Shown here: piece by piece, positions 10,683 through 25,200 of the stretch
How positions within the stretch are numbered: position 1 is the stretch's first letter
Layout of the letters: each line of letters begins with the position of its first letter
DNA from: Musa acuminata AAA Group
Lineage: Eukaryota > Streptophyta > Magnoliopsida > Zingiberales > Musaceae
Length of the DNA: 64,000 nucleotides
NCBI RefSeq assembly: GCF_036884655.1
Contig: NC_088342.1
Span: 13,020,001-13,084,000 of the forward strand
Direction of reading: 5' to 3'
Position numbers and translations under genes: made by a program
The notes under the pieces: model-generated
Told to the model about the DNA's origin: nothing
What the model saw: only the letters and a program-made list of their open reading frames with translations
The model's database searches: none

Positions 10683-13600
10683 ATGGATATCATTGAGATT
10701 GATTCCACAGATAGTGAAGATGATTTTGAGATTGGATCTGTTTCATCAGAGAAATCCTTTGCTGATGGCATTATGGATAAATGGGGACATAATTCACAAG
10801 GGATCTCTAATCAGAACAGTGATGCGTCTGCGAAGTTCCCGACTCATTCTAGTGATAATAATGATTGTGGAACATCGATGCCACAATCTACTGCAGGTTC
10901 CACATCATTTACTAAAACATCTGGTGCTAGTACGGGAAACCATGTCAGAAGCAATGGGATAGGAGAAGTAAGACTTGCAGATCATGAAAGGCTAGTTGAT
11001 ACTGGAAGAAAGTTAGATGTTATGGACGGACACAATCTTCATGAAAATCTGTACAATGTTGTTCCTAAAAGATCTCTTCCAGCATCTTTTCTTTCGTCTG
11101 TGAACAGAACTGCACCAAAAGGTTCTTCAGACGTGAAAGACAGAAGTCAGATTTATAATAAAGAAAAAATGCATGCTTCTATAAGACCTGATTATGATGG
11201 CATGATGAATGTTGCACTTAAGAGAAATGGTGAGACTGACACAAGTAAAAATGGACATAGGATTTTACCTTCATCTTTTGCTGGAGGAGATGCAGTTGAT
11301 GCTTTAGCTAAATTTCAACCACCAACGTTTGTGGATGAAAAGTTCCATAACATGCCAAAAGCTTCAGTGGAGAGTAGAGGTGATTGATTCTTGCAAGGGC
11401 AGTTTTTCTTTATGTTAGATATGGTGATTTTAAATGCAATACGAACCGATGTACTATGTGTATGATAATATACTTATTTTAAAGTGCAGATGCTTTGCAT
11501 ATTCTTGGAAATGTCATCACAAATAGGATGTTGCCTTCAACATTGTTATATGGAAAATCGGTCAACAATTTGCAGCCGCCTGGCACCAGTGATGGACAAA
11601 AGCACTTGGGCCTAGTAGACGATAGGCGCATTGAACATGATGAGAGGCATATATATCAGGAAGCATTGCAGGTAGTTCTTTTCGTGTGCTGGTGTATCAC
11701 TATCACTATACTTGTTGTCTTCTTTTTCTTCCATCGAGAGAGATTTTGTTGGATTTATGATGGAGTTTGACAAGTTTGAAGTATCAAACTGTTCATGTGG
11801 AGGGTTTTTTTCCTTGCACACCTGTTTTCAAGTATAATCAAACCAATTCTATGGAACACCATGTGACTTAATCCAATATTAGAAAATTCCATGAACAATA
11901 TCTGCAGTCAATTAAGTGTTTACTTTTGTATTTCTCTTCAATTGATGACATAATTTATATGTGGGTCTAATACTTTATGGACAGTATGTGGATTTATACA
12001 TTCGAAGATTTGATGAGGATCTTCTTAGAGGGGAAGCCATTGAACTCCCACAGATCCACCTTTTCATGCTTGTTAGCATGTTGAGTTAGTGAAAAATCAC
12101 TTGTGCGTGGATCCTTAATTAGGCTGTACAGTCTTTTATATTACCTGAGCGATTGTTTTCTTAAGTAAATTTGAAATTTTTTTTAGGCAATTGGGAATTA
12201 TGAACTCTCAATGGTTTAAATTAAGTGAAACAGACTGATGTTCAAGAAAATGTTTATATATATTGTTATTTTCATAGATCTTTTGCAAATAAGCATTAAA
12301 TATGTGAGATCACCATCAATATGCAAAATGAAAAAAAAGCAACAGAACAGAAGCAACATTAAATATGTGAGACCAACTTTATATCTTGAGCAAAAGTTGA
12401 ATCCTATGTTTCTTTTAACCCTATTTATGACTCTTATTGACAATTCTGGTTTGTAAACAATTTGTAGGGGCATGAAGAACAAAATATTTAGTCCTAACTT
12501 TAAATAAGTATGTTTAGACTAAATTGAAGGCCCCCAAGTTAAATTTGAAGTTGATTTTCCTTTAGTTTCTGCATGAGAATATCCTAACCATGCACATTGT
12601 CATGTATGACCGATCACTTTCATGTGTCCATCACTGATTTTTGGTTAGCTCTGAAGGCATTTAATCATCATCTGGTCCCAAATCGTAAAACATTCCTCAT
12701 TCTTTTCTTCAAATCTGTATTGGTTTTTTTACAAATGACTTGTTCTTTCTACCATCGCATAAGATTGGTTTGATGCATGTCATTTTCTCGTGAGCAACCC
12801 CAACTTATTCGTGTGCCACATGCCTGAGCCCCATGTAATAAAACCATATGATTTCTCATGTTGACATAGGTGCAGATGACACTGTCAGGAACGGGGTCGG
12901 CACTAAGAGAAAGGGGGGGGGGGGGGGGGGTGTGAATTAGTGCAGCGGTAAAATTACGTCAGTTAAAAAAACCTTCGTTCGATAAAAATCGTTTCGGAGA
13001 GAGGTTAACTTGAAAGTGTTTTCGTAAAGATAGCTTGAAAGCGTACGGAAGATGCGTAGTGGATGTAAAGCAAGTTAAGAGGTTTGTAGTAAAGTAAATT
13101 GCTCAAATATAGAAATGCAAACTAGAGAAGAACACACCGATTTTTATAGTGGTTCGGTCATCGTGACCTACATCCACTCCACTGATTCCTCTTCCGTCGA
13201 GGCCACCGGCATCCACTATCGATCTTCCTTTAACAGGCGAAGATCAACCTCCTACACCTCTCTTCTCCTTTTCATAGGTTTAGGAGTCAACCTTTATAAG
13301 CACTCACTCTTCTCTTATAGAATTCTAACACTTAGACTAGAGGAGGATTCTCACAAGAGATTTCTACAGTGTTTTTCTACTTTTAATCTCTCTGTGCTTG
13401 TGTCTTTTAACCAAGGATGAGAGGGGTATTTATAGGCTTCAAGTTGATTCAAACTTGGAGCCTAAAAACATCTCATCCCGGGTTTCCCGAGCACGAGCGG
13501 TACCATCGCCAGTGTCAGTCTGACACTGGGCGGTACCATCGCCTGGGAGGCTGTGCTGGGCGGTACCATCGCCCAGACTGCCGGTACCATCGCTTGCAGC

Positions 13601-16600
13601 CTTTCGGAGGCTATGTCTGGGCGGTGGCACCGCCCAGACCGGCGGTACCATCGCCTGACATAGTCTCGGAGACTGTGCCACGACAGTGTCACCTCTTGGG
13701 GCATTGTTTGGGCCTTTTCATTGGGCCCAACACAGTTCTTACATGGGCCCAATTGGCCCCTAATTGGGTTTGCCCAAATCCAATCCCAATTACGTGCTTA
13801 CTATGATTCTTAAGACATTTTCTAAGCTAAACAAGTCCGTAAGTTTAGTTTTTTCCGATGAGCTTCCAACGATCTTCTGGCGAACTTCCGATGATCTCTC
13901 GGCAATGTTCCGGCGGAGTCCTGACAAGCTCTTGGACTTCACGACAATCTTCTTGGCGAGTTCCGACGAGCTTCTCTGGCAAGCTCCGAGACTTCTCGGC
14001 TGGTTCCGACATAACTTCCGATGAACGTCCGGACTTCCGATGAACTCTCGAACTCCCAATGAAATCGCGTCCTTGACTCCATGACTTCATTTTGCTTCAT
14101 GCCTTGCTATCGTAGATAATCTTGCATATGTAAAACACACTTCGATCTAGACAATTAATACTAAACATTAATCATGTTGTCCGGCCTGTCATTGGTCCCT
14201 CGACGCTTCATCCGATTCTTCGGCGCATTGTCCTCTCTTGCGGCCTATTGCCCAATCGGCCAGTTGACTCCACAACTCCGATATCCTTGGCGCAATATCC
14301 GCTCTTCTCGGCCCGATGCCTGAATCCATGGCTCGAAGCCTTCCGTCGATACGTCGACTGATCCACCGGCTCGACATCCAATCTTCTGACATGTTTTCCC
14401 TAGGCCCAACTTGATTTTTCCTGCTTTAATTGTCTCATCCTGATCGAAGCATCCTGCGTCACTCAAAAAGTAGATTACAACATAAACACTTATCAATTAT
14501 TTCATCATCAAAATCCGAGATTCAATAATCTCCTCCTTTTTGATGATGACAACCAATCGACGACGGAGTTAACTTTAACTCCCGGAGTTTAAACAAACTC
14601 CCCCTATCAATATGCCATATTGATAGAACCTTGAGTTCAAGTCGAATTCAAGTCATTGCAAATTTTATCATGAATATTTGCAACACGTCATCATGCATAA
14701 CATGATCATACTTCTCCTCCTTTATCATCAACAAAAAGGAGAAGCGACAACTATCAAGTATTTGGACATAGAAGTTCAAATCATTGCAATATAATCATGA
14801 TCTTCAGTTTTATCATCATGCAAGCTAGCAAATTTAGCATCACTTTACAACATGCATAATCACCAAATCATCATTTATTTTAAAGATGTACAAGATTGTA
14901 AATTATGCAAGTTTGCATTTTTGTTTCTTAAGATAGGCAATCTATCAATTTTTTTTTGTGATGTTCAAGATAACAAGCTCTTTCTTCTCTTTTGAAAAGT
15001 GTCATTTTTGCTTCCTTTGCAAAGTGCAAGTTAGCATGTTTTGCATCTTGAGCTAGTAATATTTCTCCTCCTTTGTCATTGTCAAAAAGAAGGGAAGAAT
15101 ACAATTTTGTATCTCTTTTTTCCTTTACGTCAATTTCTAAATCATGACAAAGGTAAGTAATCATTCTTATTTCAAAATGCCATAATTAACATAATCTTGA
15201 ATTCAAATCAAAATAATTTTAATCATGATTCACATCATATGCAATATATCACATACATCATCATAATTAAAAAGCATAAGCATTGTATGCATAATACCAG
15301 ATCATCATGTATATTTTCAAAATATAAAATCATCATTACATGCATGATTCCAAATTATCATTCATAATTACATCAATATTAGCAACAAATCATAGTATTT
15401 CAAATCATGATGGTATTAATTTGTCAAATTACATTGCATCCTATCATGCATGATCATAATTTCTCATTTATATTTCATGCATAAATTCATATCATCACAT
15501 GAAGAATATCAAGAAAAATTAATTGGGTGATGAGATAAATATTTCATGAATACAAGGAATTGTACATAAAAATCATATCATGAGAGATAAAATATCAAAG
15601 ATCGTGAAGATAAATCATGAGTATCAATAGACATATTATGATTCTTTTTAAATAACTCAAATAACGAAAAGAAAGAATCATAGTAGACAATCTTGGTTAA
15701 TAAAAAGAATTTTCAAGTTAAAATTCTAAGAATTCAAGAGAAGGCATGATTCATTTTAATAAGTCTCCTCTTAAATAAATAACGAAAAGAATTCTTAGAA
15801 GTTCATGATATAGATAGAATTCATTCAATCTTGTAGCAGAACAAGATATTAATTCATGCATATAAAATCTCTCAATTCATTATGAATCATAAAAATTATA
15901 ATTAAAAAAAAACATGATTCATTTAGAAATTTTTTTTCTTTAGTAAACGACAAGAAGAAACATAGGAGATCAAATAAGAGATCTTGATTCATAAAAGATT
16001 TCATGTTATAAATCTCGAAAAATCAAGATAAAGCTTATTCAAATTCAAATCGTCACATCAAAATCATTTTCAAGAGATTTAAAAAATATAGATAGATTCG
16101 TTAATCTCTCATTTTTGAAAATCGATAGAGTAGAAATAAAAAAAAATTTCAAGGAGAAAGCTTTCCTCTTTTTAGTGTTTGAAATTCATATGATTGATTT
16201 CATATATGCCAAATAAAAACATGTATCATGTTTAAAACCGAAAGTGCAAAATTTATTACGACAAAGTTCAATAAGGCATAAATCACCCAGAAATCATTAT
16301 TCATAATTTCAAAATATAAAACCATTAAACATGATTTCAAATTAATATGCTCAAGTTTTTGTATGAAAACCTTCCATCTTATTCATAATTTCAAAATATA
16401 AAACCATTAAACATGATTTCAAATTAATATGCTCAAGTTTTTGTATGAAAACTTTCCATCTTATTTAAAATCGAAAAAGTAATATTTTATCATGATAAAA
16501 AATCGATAATCCATAAATCGCAAGAATCATCATGCATAATTTTTAAAATCTCATGCATAGAATAAAATCATCAATCATGGTATCAAAAATCATTATGCAT

Positions 16601-19216
16601 CATTAAATCATCAAGCATGATTTCATATTTTCAATCAAAATCATTTTGTTTGTTTATCATAAAATATATATTTTTCATGATTATTTTCAAAATTACTAGC
16701 ATGATCCCCATTTTTTTAGCATTTTCATTATATTAAACATGCAATTTTCAAAAATAATTATTCTAAACTAAATTAAAAATAACTCATGAAAAGCATCATG
16801 TAATTTCGAAATAAACTAAAGGTATTTTGATTACCTCATCGTCGAAAGTCGTTAAGGCGTAGTTTGTCACATCGCCTTTGTTGATTTTTTCCTCGTCTTC
16901 GGAGGAGCTCGATTCATCCCAATTTGTGTTTTTCTTCTTGCATTTAAAGTAAGTAGTTGCGTTCTTTTTGTTCTTTAATTTTTGTTTCATGAACTTTTTA
17001 AATTTATTAGTGAGTAGTTCAAGTTCACCATCACTTGAGCTTATGCTTAAGTGTTCTTTGATTATTCTTAGTCCGAAATCCTTCATGTCCTTTGGAAGGT
17101 AGTTCTCATGTTCGTCAAGTGCCACATTAGTCAATTCATAGGTCATCAAAGACCCAATTAGTTCTTCAAAGTGGTAGGTTGTTTAGGTTTTTAGCCTCTT
17201 GTATTGCGGTTACTTACCGCCCAGATTGGCAATACCATCGCCTACAGCCTCTCGGAGGCTGTGCCACGACGGTGTCACCTCTTGGGGCACTATTTGGGTC
17301 TTTTCATTGGGCCCAACACAATTCTTACATGGGCCCAACTGACTCCTAATTGGGTTGGCCCAATTCCAATCCCAATTACGTGCTAACTATGATTCCTAAG
17401 ACATTTTCTAAGCTAAACAAGTCCGTAAGTCTAGTTTCTTCCGGCGAGCTTCCGACGATCTTCCAGCGAACTTCCGACGATCTCTCGGCAATGTTCCGGC
17501 GGAGTCCCGGTAAGCTCTTGGACTTCACGACGATCTTCTTGGCGAGTTCCGACGAGCTTCTCTGGCAAGCTCCGAGACTTCTCGGTTGGTTCCGACAGAA
17601 CTTCTGACGAACGTCCGGACTTCCGACGAACTCTCGAACTCCCAATGAAATCGCGTCCTTGACTCTAGAACTTCATTTTGCTTCATGCCTTGCTATCGTA
17701 GTTAATCCTGCACATGTAAAACACACTTCGATCTAGACAATTAATACTAAGCATTAATCATGTTGTCCGGCATGTCATTGGTCCCTCAACGCTTCGTCCG
17801 ATTCTTCGGCGCATCGTCCTCTCTTGCGGCCTATTGCCCAATCGGCCAGTTGACTCCGCAACTCCGATATCCTTAGCGCAATATCTGCTCTTCTTGGTCG
17901 GATACCCGAATCCATGGCTCGAAGCCTTCTGTCGATACATCGACCGATCCATCGGCTCGACGTCCAATCTTTTGACATGTTTTCCCCCGGCCCAACGTGA
18001 TTTTTCCTGTTTTAATTGTCTCATCCTGATCGAAGCATTCTGTGTCACTCAAAAACGCAGATTAAAACATAAACACTTATCAATTGGTTTCATCATCAAA
18101 ATCCGAGATTCAACATACACTAGTGGGTGCAATAGAGATTTAGGAGTGAACTAGTGCTTACTACTAAGCTTAAAAAAATTCAAAACCATTTAAGCCAATG
18201 TGTATTAGTAGTCTGGTGAAAAAGAATGGCGGTCCAGTGAAAGAATAAGATATCAGTTTGTAGTGGTTTGACACAATAGCCTACATCTGTTGGCAGAGAT
18301 CAAACTAGGAACACTCTGTTCTTGGGGTTCAAGTGCAACTCCACAACTTTGTTTTTATTCTAGAGTCAAGAACAGAACTCTTTTAGTTCTCCCCACAAGC
18401 TGAAGAACCAAATCAAGTCGGTGCATTTTCACAATCTCTGAAATTAAACTATTCACTCTTCCTAGTATACTTTTGTAGTCTAATTTTGTCTCGAAACCAT
18501 CATGAGATCAATCCTTTACAATCCAATAACAGTGCCAAACATTTTTATTTTGAGTTTCATCCATTATTTCTCGTCTTTTATACAACAACCAGTCAGGTCC
18601 TTGTATCAAACATTTCATTTCATTATGAGCTAATGAAACTTCTCTCTCTATGTCAATTGGATTATCCATCATATCCAGTAGGAAGAAATCTATGCTGCAT
18701 AGAAATGTTCACTGCTTCCCAGTAGAAATTTTTCTGTCTAATTCTTTGTTGTGTTTTTTTGTCTTTGCTTCCTTATTTATGAACCACCTTTTAGTTTGAT
18801 TTCATGAATCAGCTTTAGCTATCGAACAAACAAGGATTGAAAGCCAGCTACCAGTATAGGAAATATGGAAGTAATTTCTTCCAACTTTTCCAGTTTCACA
18901 GATGTGAAAAAACTTCTGCTTCCCACACTACAGTTCTTTATTCTCTGACATAGTAATTGATCCTTATGGCTCCTAACCTTTTGATGTGAGGTTCCCAGGG
19001 CTTACTGCAAGGCATCGAGACTAGACTTAGGTTTCCATCTTGCTTATGGATGCTTATACCTTTCATTCAAGCACATAAGAAGATGATATAATTTGTCATT
19101 TGCATAGTTAGCTTTATTGTTTTATCTTCTTGCTGATTGATCTGAGACTTAAGCACTATAGTTTCAGCAAGGCTTGAACCTTTGATTTTGATCCAAATTT
19201 ACTCACCTTCAGCATG

Positions 19217-19277
<61 letters not shown>

Positions 19278-22200
19278 TAGAATTTTTATATGTTAAAGGA
19301 AAAGACAAACAACTAGAGGAAATCATGATGGTTAGATTTTAGCAGGGTAGTCAAAGGTGCTAAGGTTCCAAAATGCTCAAGCCACTGTCCACTCACCCGA
19401 GATACTTGCTAATATTAAAATTATTAAAAATATAATTAAGGATAAATATGATCACTAAAGTAAAAAAAAGAGAATACATGAGTTCTATATCATTTCATAC
19501 TTTAAATATTACCACTAAAACATCAAATTACAAATATTTAAAGCACCAAAACGCTAGCAATTACAAATTTAATCCTGTAAACAATTCATAAACTATATTA
19601 GCAAAAAAATAACTATTTTTAACAATGGTATGCATTAAAGGAGAAAGAAATAGAGGTGGGAGAGAAGCCTGGGAAGAACTAGGGCTTGAATGGGAAAGAA
19701 GAGGGCTGTCAATTGGGACTTGGATGGGAGCTATCGGGGAGGAGGAAGATGAGGAGGACTAGGAGAGAGGGGGAGGGAAAAGGAGCTGTCCAGGAGGTTT
19801 GGCGGGGGGCGATGGTAGAGGAGAGGAGGAGGAGAAAGAGGGAGGGGAAAACATGAAGGAAGGAGAGGGGGAGAATCAGAGAAAGGAGAAGATGGATGTC
19901 GGCTGAGAGGCGATGCCCGAGTGAAGCTTTCCGGGAGTAGTAAGAGGGAGCGGGTGTCAGGGTCCGTGGAGGCTATCGAGAGAGGGAGGTGGGGCTGTTG
20001 AGGATACTAATTTGATTTTGAGTTGTATTTGTTTACCAGTAAAGAGATATTGCATAGCACAATGCAGCATAGTGCATCTGCTTTTTAAAATCTTAGGTAT
20101 ATCTTAGTAAAACTTAGACAATAAGTTCAAGGTTGAACTTTGGGTTAAGGTAGCTATAATTTTTATTTTGTTCTTGAGTTTCAAGATTGTTTTAACTTCC
20201 TATTTTGTGCTTTAGTGATTGTATTATGTTCAGGGGGCCTTGACTGCATTTTGGGTCATTTTAATATGAAAAACTTATGATATAGCGTTGGTTCTGTTTT
20301 ATTTTTCCCTGCAGAATCTTGGTCAACCAAGATTAGAAGATGACCTGCCTGAGGGGCTTCTGGCTGTTCCTCTCTTAAAGCACCAGGTAGTCTATATACT
20401 GGAAGTGTCAATCATATTGGATTATTTCCCTATAATTTTGAACTTTGGTTCCTAACTATCATGTTTGATAGAAAATAGCCTTAGCTTGGATGGTTCAGAA
20501 GGAAAAAAGTACTCATTGTTCTGGTGGAATTCTTGCAGATGATCAGGTTTTTTTTTCTTAGGGATTTAACTGTTCTTCAACAATTTGCTAGTACATGATA
20601 TTATTACTTTGTTGTTTACACATGCACAGTTTTATAAAGAATGGTGTGCTTTTCTCATCACAGGGACTTGGTAAGACTATATCAATGATTGCTTTAATAC
20701 AGAAGCAAATGTCTCAGCAGTCCAAATTCATGTCTGATGATTCCAACTGTGTAAAATCTGAAGCCTTAAATCTAGATGAAGATGATGATGGGGGTAGTGA
20801 AGTGGATAAGACAAAGCTGTTATCTGGTGACAATGATTATAAATGTGAGCAAGCGGCTAATTCAATTACGCACACTTCCCATAATGCCAGGCCAGCTGCA
20901 GGTACATTGGTTGTATGCCCTGCCAGTGTTCTTCGGCAATGGGCTCGAGAGCTGGAAGAAAAAGTTCCAAAGAGTGCAGAGTTATCTGTTCTTGTATATC
21001 ATGGAGGTTCACGGACAAAATGTCCTGGTGACCTCACAAGATACAATGTTGTTCTTACCACATACTCAATTGTGACTAATGAAGTGCCAAAACAGCGTAT
21101 AGCTGATGATGATGAGGGAGAGCAGAAAAACCTTGACAAGTATGGGTTATCTTCAGAGTTCTCATCCAACAAAAAAAGGAAGCAGCCTTCCAGTGGACAG
21201 AACAAGGTGAAGAAAAGAGGGAAAAGATCGAAAGATTCACATCTCGATGTTGACAGCGGCCCTCTTGCTAGAGTCAGGTGGTTTAGAGTGATATTAGATG
21301 AAGCTCAAACCATAAAGAATCACAGAACTCAAGTGGCTAGAGCCTGCTGTGGTCTTCGAGCCAAAAGAAGATGGTGCTTATCAGGAACACCCATGCAGAA
21401 TGCAATTGATGATCTTTACAGTTATTTCCGCTTCCTGAAGTATGACCCTTATTCTGTCTATAGTTCCTTCTGTGCTTCTATAAAATATCCGATATCTAAA
21501 AATACAAGCAGTGGATATAGAAAACTTCAGGCTGTCCTCAAAGCTGTACTTCTTCGACGCACAAAAGGTATTTTAAACATTTAAAATTTGTTTTCCCTAG
21601 CTAGCAACAAATTTGTTTGCCCTGCTTAATATTAACTGGAACTGATAGATCAGTAAAGCATGTTAGAAACTTTTTTGAATGCCTTACTATTGATTGCTCT
21701 GATTTGTTGGAAACATATTTGAGATATTTTGGGACAATTGAAGGTTTATTGTTTAGCTATTAGAAAATATGGCCATGTCCCATTCCAAATGGAAAAGACT
21801 TAGAGATATTAATGTTTTTTGCATTTTCCTGAGTATCTGCATGAACAAGTGCCCAGTTGCTGTGCTTAACTGTTTCAGGGTTAGTTTCTTTTATCCTTTC
21901 ATATCATTTAGCTCTTAGGATGAACAGAGATAATTTGGTTCAATTAAACTTATTCTAAAATATTTGAATTCATCAGACTAATACGATTTAGTTGAAGGAT
22001 TTACGTTCCAGTGGCATGGCTGGTGTCAGTCATTGCCTTGCACCAAGAAATCTTCGTAAAAGACCAAAAGAAAAAATGTCTAGTGTTCAGTACTTCCCAT
22101 GTGTCTTCTTCCGCTAGACAACCCTTGGGCGAAATGAAAGAAAAGGTGGTTGCACTGATGCCCCTCTTTCTGGGTATTGATAGCCAGTTGGTTCATTATG

Positions 22201-25200
22201 TTTAATTCAGTAGTAATGAAATTTACTGAAATTTCAATTCTTGGTTCAGGTGTTACAAAAGGTTAAGCAAATGACCTGGGAATATGTGGTAGAAACTTTT
22301 AGTGCCGAGTGTGGTCTTGATGAATATGCTGAATTTTACGATGACCCTTAGCATCAATGTTTTTCTTGGAATACAATTTGACATGTTCTCCAAGGTTGTG
22401 CTACATATCAATTTTGGTGCATTCTAGTCGTAAAATACCTGCATGTATTACATTTGTTTATAAGCAGCCAAACGTGTTTGAAGTTCTTGAGTAGGTAATA
22501 CTCATCTTTATCTAAGTAGCATTCTGTACTCAGACATTTGAAAATTGCTTTTATATTGTTTTTATCTACTTTCTGGATAGTATGCCATATATATTATATT
22601 GCATCAGTGATTTAAAAAGGCGCTCGGGCGCTCGCCTATGCGCTCGAGCGAGGCGAGGCGAGGTCCGAGCACCTCGCTTCACTTCCAGGCGGCGCGCTTC
22701 AAAGATGCGCCGCCTGAGCGCTCGCCCGAGCCCAGGTGCTGGGCGCTTCGGGCGAGCGCCTGGGTTAAACCAAGCGATCGAACCAGGATTTTAGGTCTGG
22801 TTCGGTCTCCGGTGCTTTAGTTGGTTCAGTCGAACCAATTAAAACCGATATCAGCTGTCGCTGCCCAACCCTAACCCTGCTTGTTGCAGCTCCCGCTCCC
22901 GCTGCTCGCCGTTGTCGCCGCTCGCCGCTCCCGCTCCCGCTCCCGCTGCTACTGCTTGCCGCTCCCGCTGCCGTTGCTCGCTACCGCTGTCGCCGCTCGC
23001 CGCTCCCGCTCCCGCTGCTCGTTGCTGTCGCTGTCACCACTCCTGCTGTCACTGTCGCTCCCGCTGCCTCCTTACACTCCTGCTGCCGCTGCCACTTCCT
23101 CTTTTCTTAGTCAACACCCCCTTATACTCCTCTTCCTTCTTCTCCTTCTGTATACTGTTAATAGTATACTAATAATAGTATTTGTATTTATTAGATTAAT
23201 AATATATTATTTTGATTTTAATACTGTTAATTTTTATTTATTTGAAATTATTTTTAGGTTTCAAGATAAATGGTAAGTGTACAGAGCAACTCAATAGAGT
23301 CTCCAATGACATCAAAAAAAGATCCTGCATGAAAGTATAATTATCTGAAGGATCCGAAAGATCCTAATGCAGTGACTTGTATATTCTGCGATAAGACTAC
23401 TAGAGGTGGTATTTTTGGTGCAAAACAACATCTAGTAGGAAATGAGTGCAAAAGCATCAAGCTCGGCTCCTGCTATTGTTGAAGACATAGAGAATGAAAC
23501 ATATTTTGATGAAGAAGGAGTCGAAGGACAAGAGGAAGAGGACGAATTCAATGAAGATGATTTGTGCAAAAATGACGATAATATTAATTATGATGAATGA
23601 CTTTGATGTAAAATTTTATTGTTTTGAATTTTGAAACTTTTTATTAATGTGACATTATGATTTTGTATCTTAGATTTTCTTAATTTAATAGTATATTTTT
23701 ATTTAAAATTTTAAATAATTATATTTATTAATTATATTATATATTTTTATATTTTAGCGCCTCGCTTCGCTCGGGCGAGCGCTTGCGCCTCGAGCGTTTT
23801 TGAACCTTAGTGCCTTTTGGCGCCTAGCGCTTTTAAAATCACTGTATTGCATATTATAACTTTTTTTACACTAGTATGAGTTGAAATTTGTGGTTTACTC
23901 CCAAGAAGTGGGTTGCTGATGTTATTGTTTTTTGGTTTGATCCTCATGTATGTTATTTGTGACAATATTTAAATCACGTGACATTACACCTATAGTGAAA
24001 TGTCAAGTTTGGTTGCCTTCAGTATCCATGGAACCCATGGTTTTGCTCATAACCAAGACGACTTGTATACATCCAGATGTAGTATATGTGTAGAAGTTGG
24101 ACACTAGGTCCGATTTTAGACATTAAATCCTGATCTAAGGTTTTTGTACGAGTGAAAAATGTAGGAACAACTTCAAGTGCCAGCTCTTATTTTGCTTTTC
24201 TGTTATCAGATGCTGTATAGTTTTTGATGGTAATGTAATAATTAGATGCATAGTGTAATGATGGAACAGTGACCAATGATGCTAACTTTATGCTCAACAC
24301 AAGATTCAACCAAGATGATACATTGATGCAAAAATATATTGTCAAAAGACACCTTTTCCTTTATAGGAGCAAATTTGGCTTATTGGGATACTTCGCAGAA
24401 GTAGTTAACCATAGAGGGTTAAAAAGTATATAGGCTTTTTGTGCCATCAAGATTTGTTTACAGAATTCTGTTGTACACGAAATCAAGTTTCGTCCAATTT
24501 TTGGGAATGATATTACAATCTTTTTGTGCTAAGTGTTCTTTAAGTTGAACATGTGTGCACAATCAAGTAATCATTCTGTTTTCTGTTATTTTGTGAATCA
24601 TCTCTTTTATTCTTAGTGTTTATTATATGGTAATTGCCCCACTGGTTGTGTTTTATAGCTTTTCCATTAAATGTAAATCATGTTTTTCTTTGGTCGCCTT
24701 TGTTCTGTTTTGCTGATCTTTTTTGTTATAATCCTTTCAATGCAAAATGAGTGTGGATTATATTTTTTGCTATTCTTTGCCCAGAAGAATAAAAATAGTT
24801 GATTTAAGTATATTATTTTGTTTTGTACCACTGTGGCTTTTTGATATTGACCTACTGCCTAATGTTTCTGGTAGGAACACTTATTGACGGGGAGCCGATT
24901 CTCAAGTTACCTCCAAAATCAATTTGCCTGAAAAAGGTAGATTTTTCTCACGAGGAACGAGAATTTTATTTAAAGCTGGAGGCAGATTCACGCCAACAGT
25001 TCAAGGTGCTTACCATATAGAAAGTTGGGTTGTTTACTCAGTAGAAAAAGAGAATATGATTTGCTTTTGATGGTTGGATTATAATGCGAACTTCTAATTT
25101 GTAGACAAAAACAATGCTAGCTTTCTGCTGTGTTTGATGTGTTTTGGGAGCGTCTTTTATGCAAGTTAAGATCATATTGTTGAGTTAATTAATAATAAAG

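Larger units (their letters stand above)
12883..18115 (-). mobile_element. Deletion derivative of a Maximus/SIRE-type Copia retrotransposon in intron 2
   Basis: Minus-strand element. Its LTR begins TGTTGAATCTCGGATTTTGATGATG (18115 reading left; degraded to TATTGAATC at 14527) and ends CCCGTTCCTGACA (12883). Just inside the 3' LTR is the CATCATCAAAAAGGAGGAGA polypurine tract typical of this lineage, at 14528..14547. The complete LTR is 12883..14527 (1645 bp). The other, 17205..18115, is cut short at its inner end and lacks a primer-binding site. The interior (14528..17204) is an AT-rich spacer plus a gag remnant; protease, integrase and reverse transcriptase are missing. Flanking GACAC (12878..12882) and TACAC (18116..18120) probably represent a 5-bp target duplication with one change. 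Confidence 0.8.

Noticed and set aside
13417..14059. Open frames of 80 to 129 codons on both strands in the Copia LTR
   Set aside because: They lie in palindromic and CTTCCGA-type repeats of an LTR, which is not protein coding.
22867..22880. Telomere-like CCCTAACCCTG, and CCCTAAACCTA near 350
   Set aside because: One or two units only. The first is inside a transposon and the second in a promoter-like region, so this is not telomeric DNA.
22582..23276. Arg- and Leu-rich frames in the GC-rich part of the hAT derivative
   Set aside because: They are produced by CTCCCGCTCCCGCTG-type repeats. The real transposase remnant lies further right.
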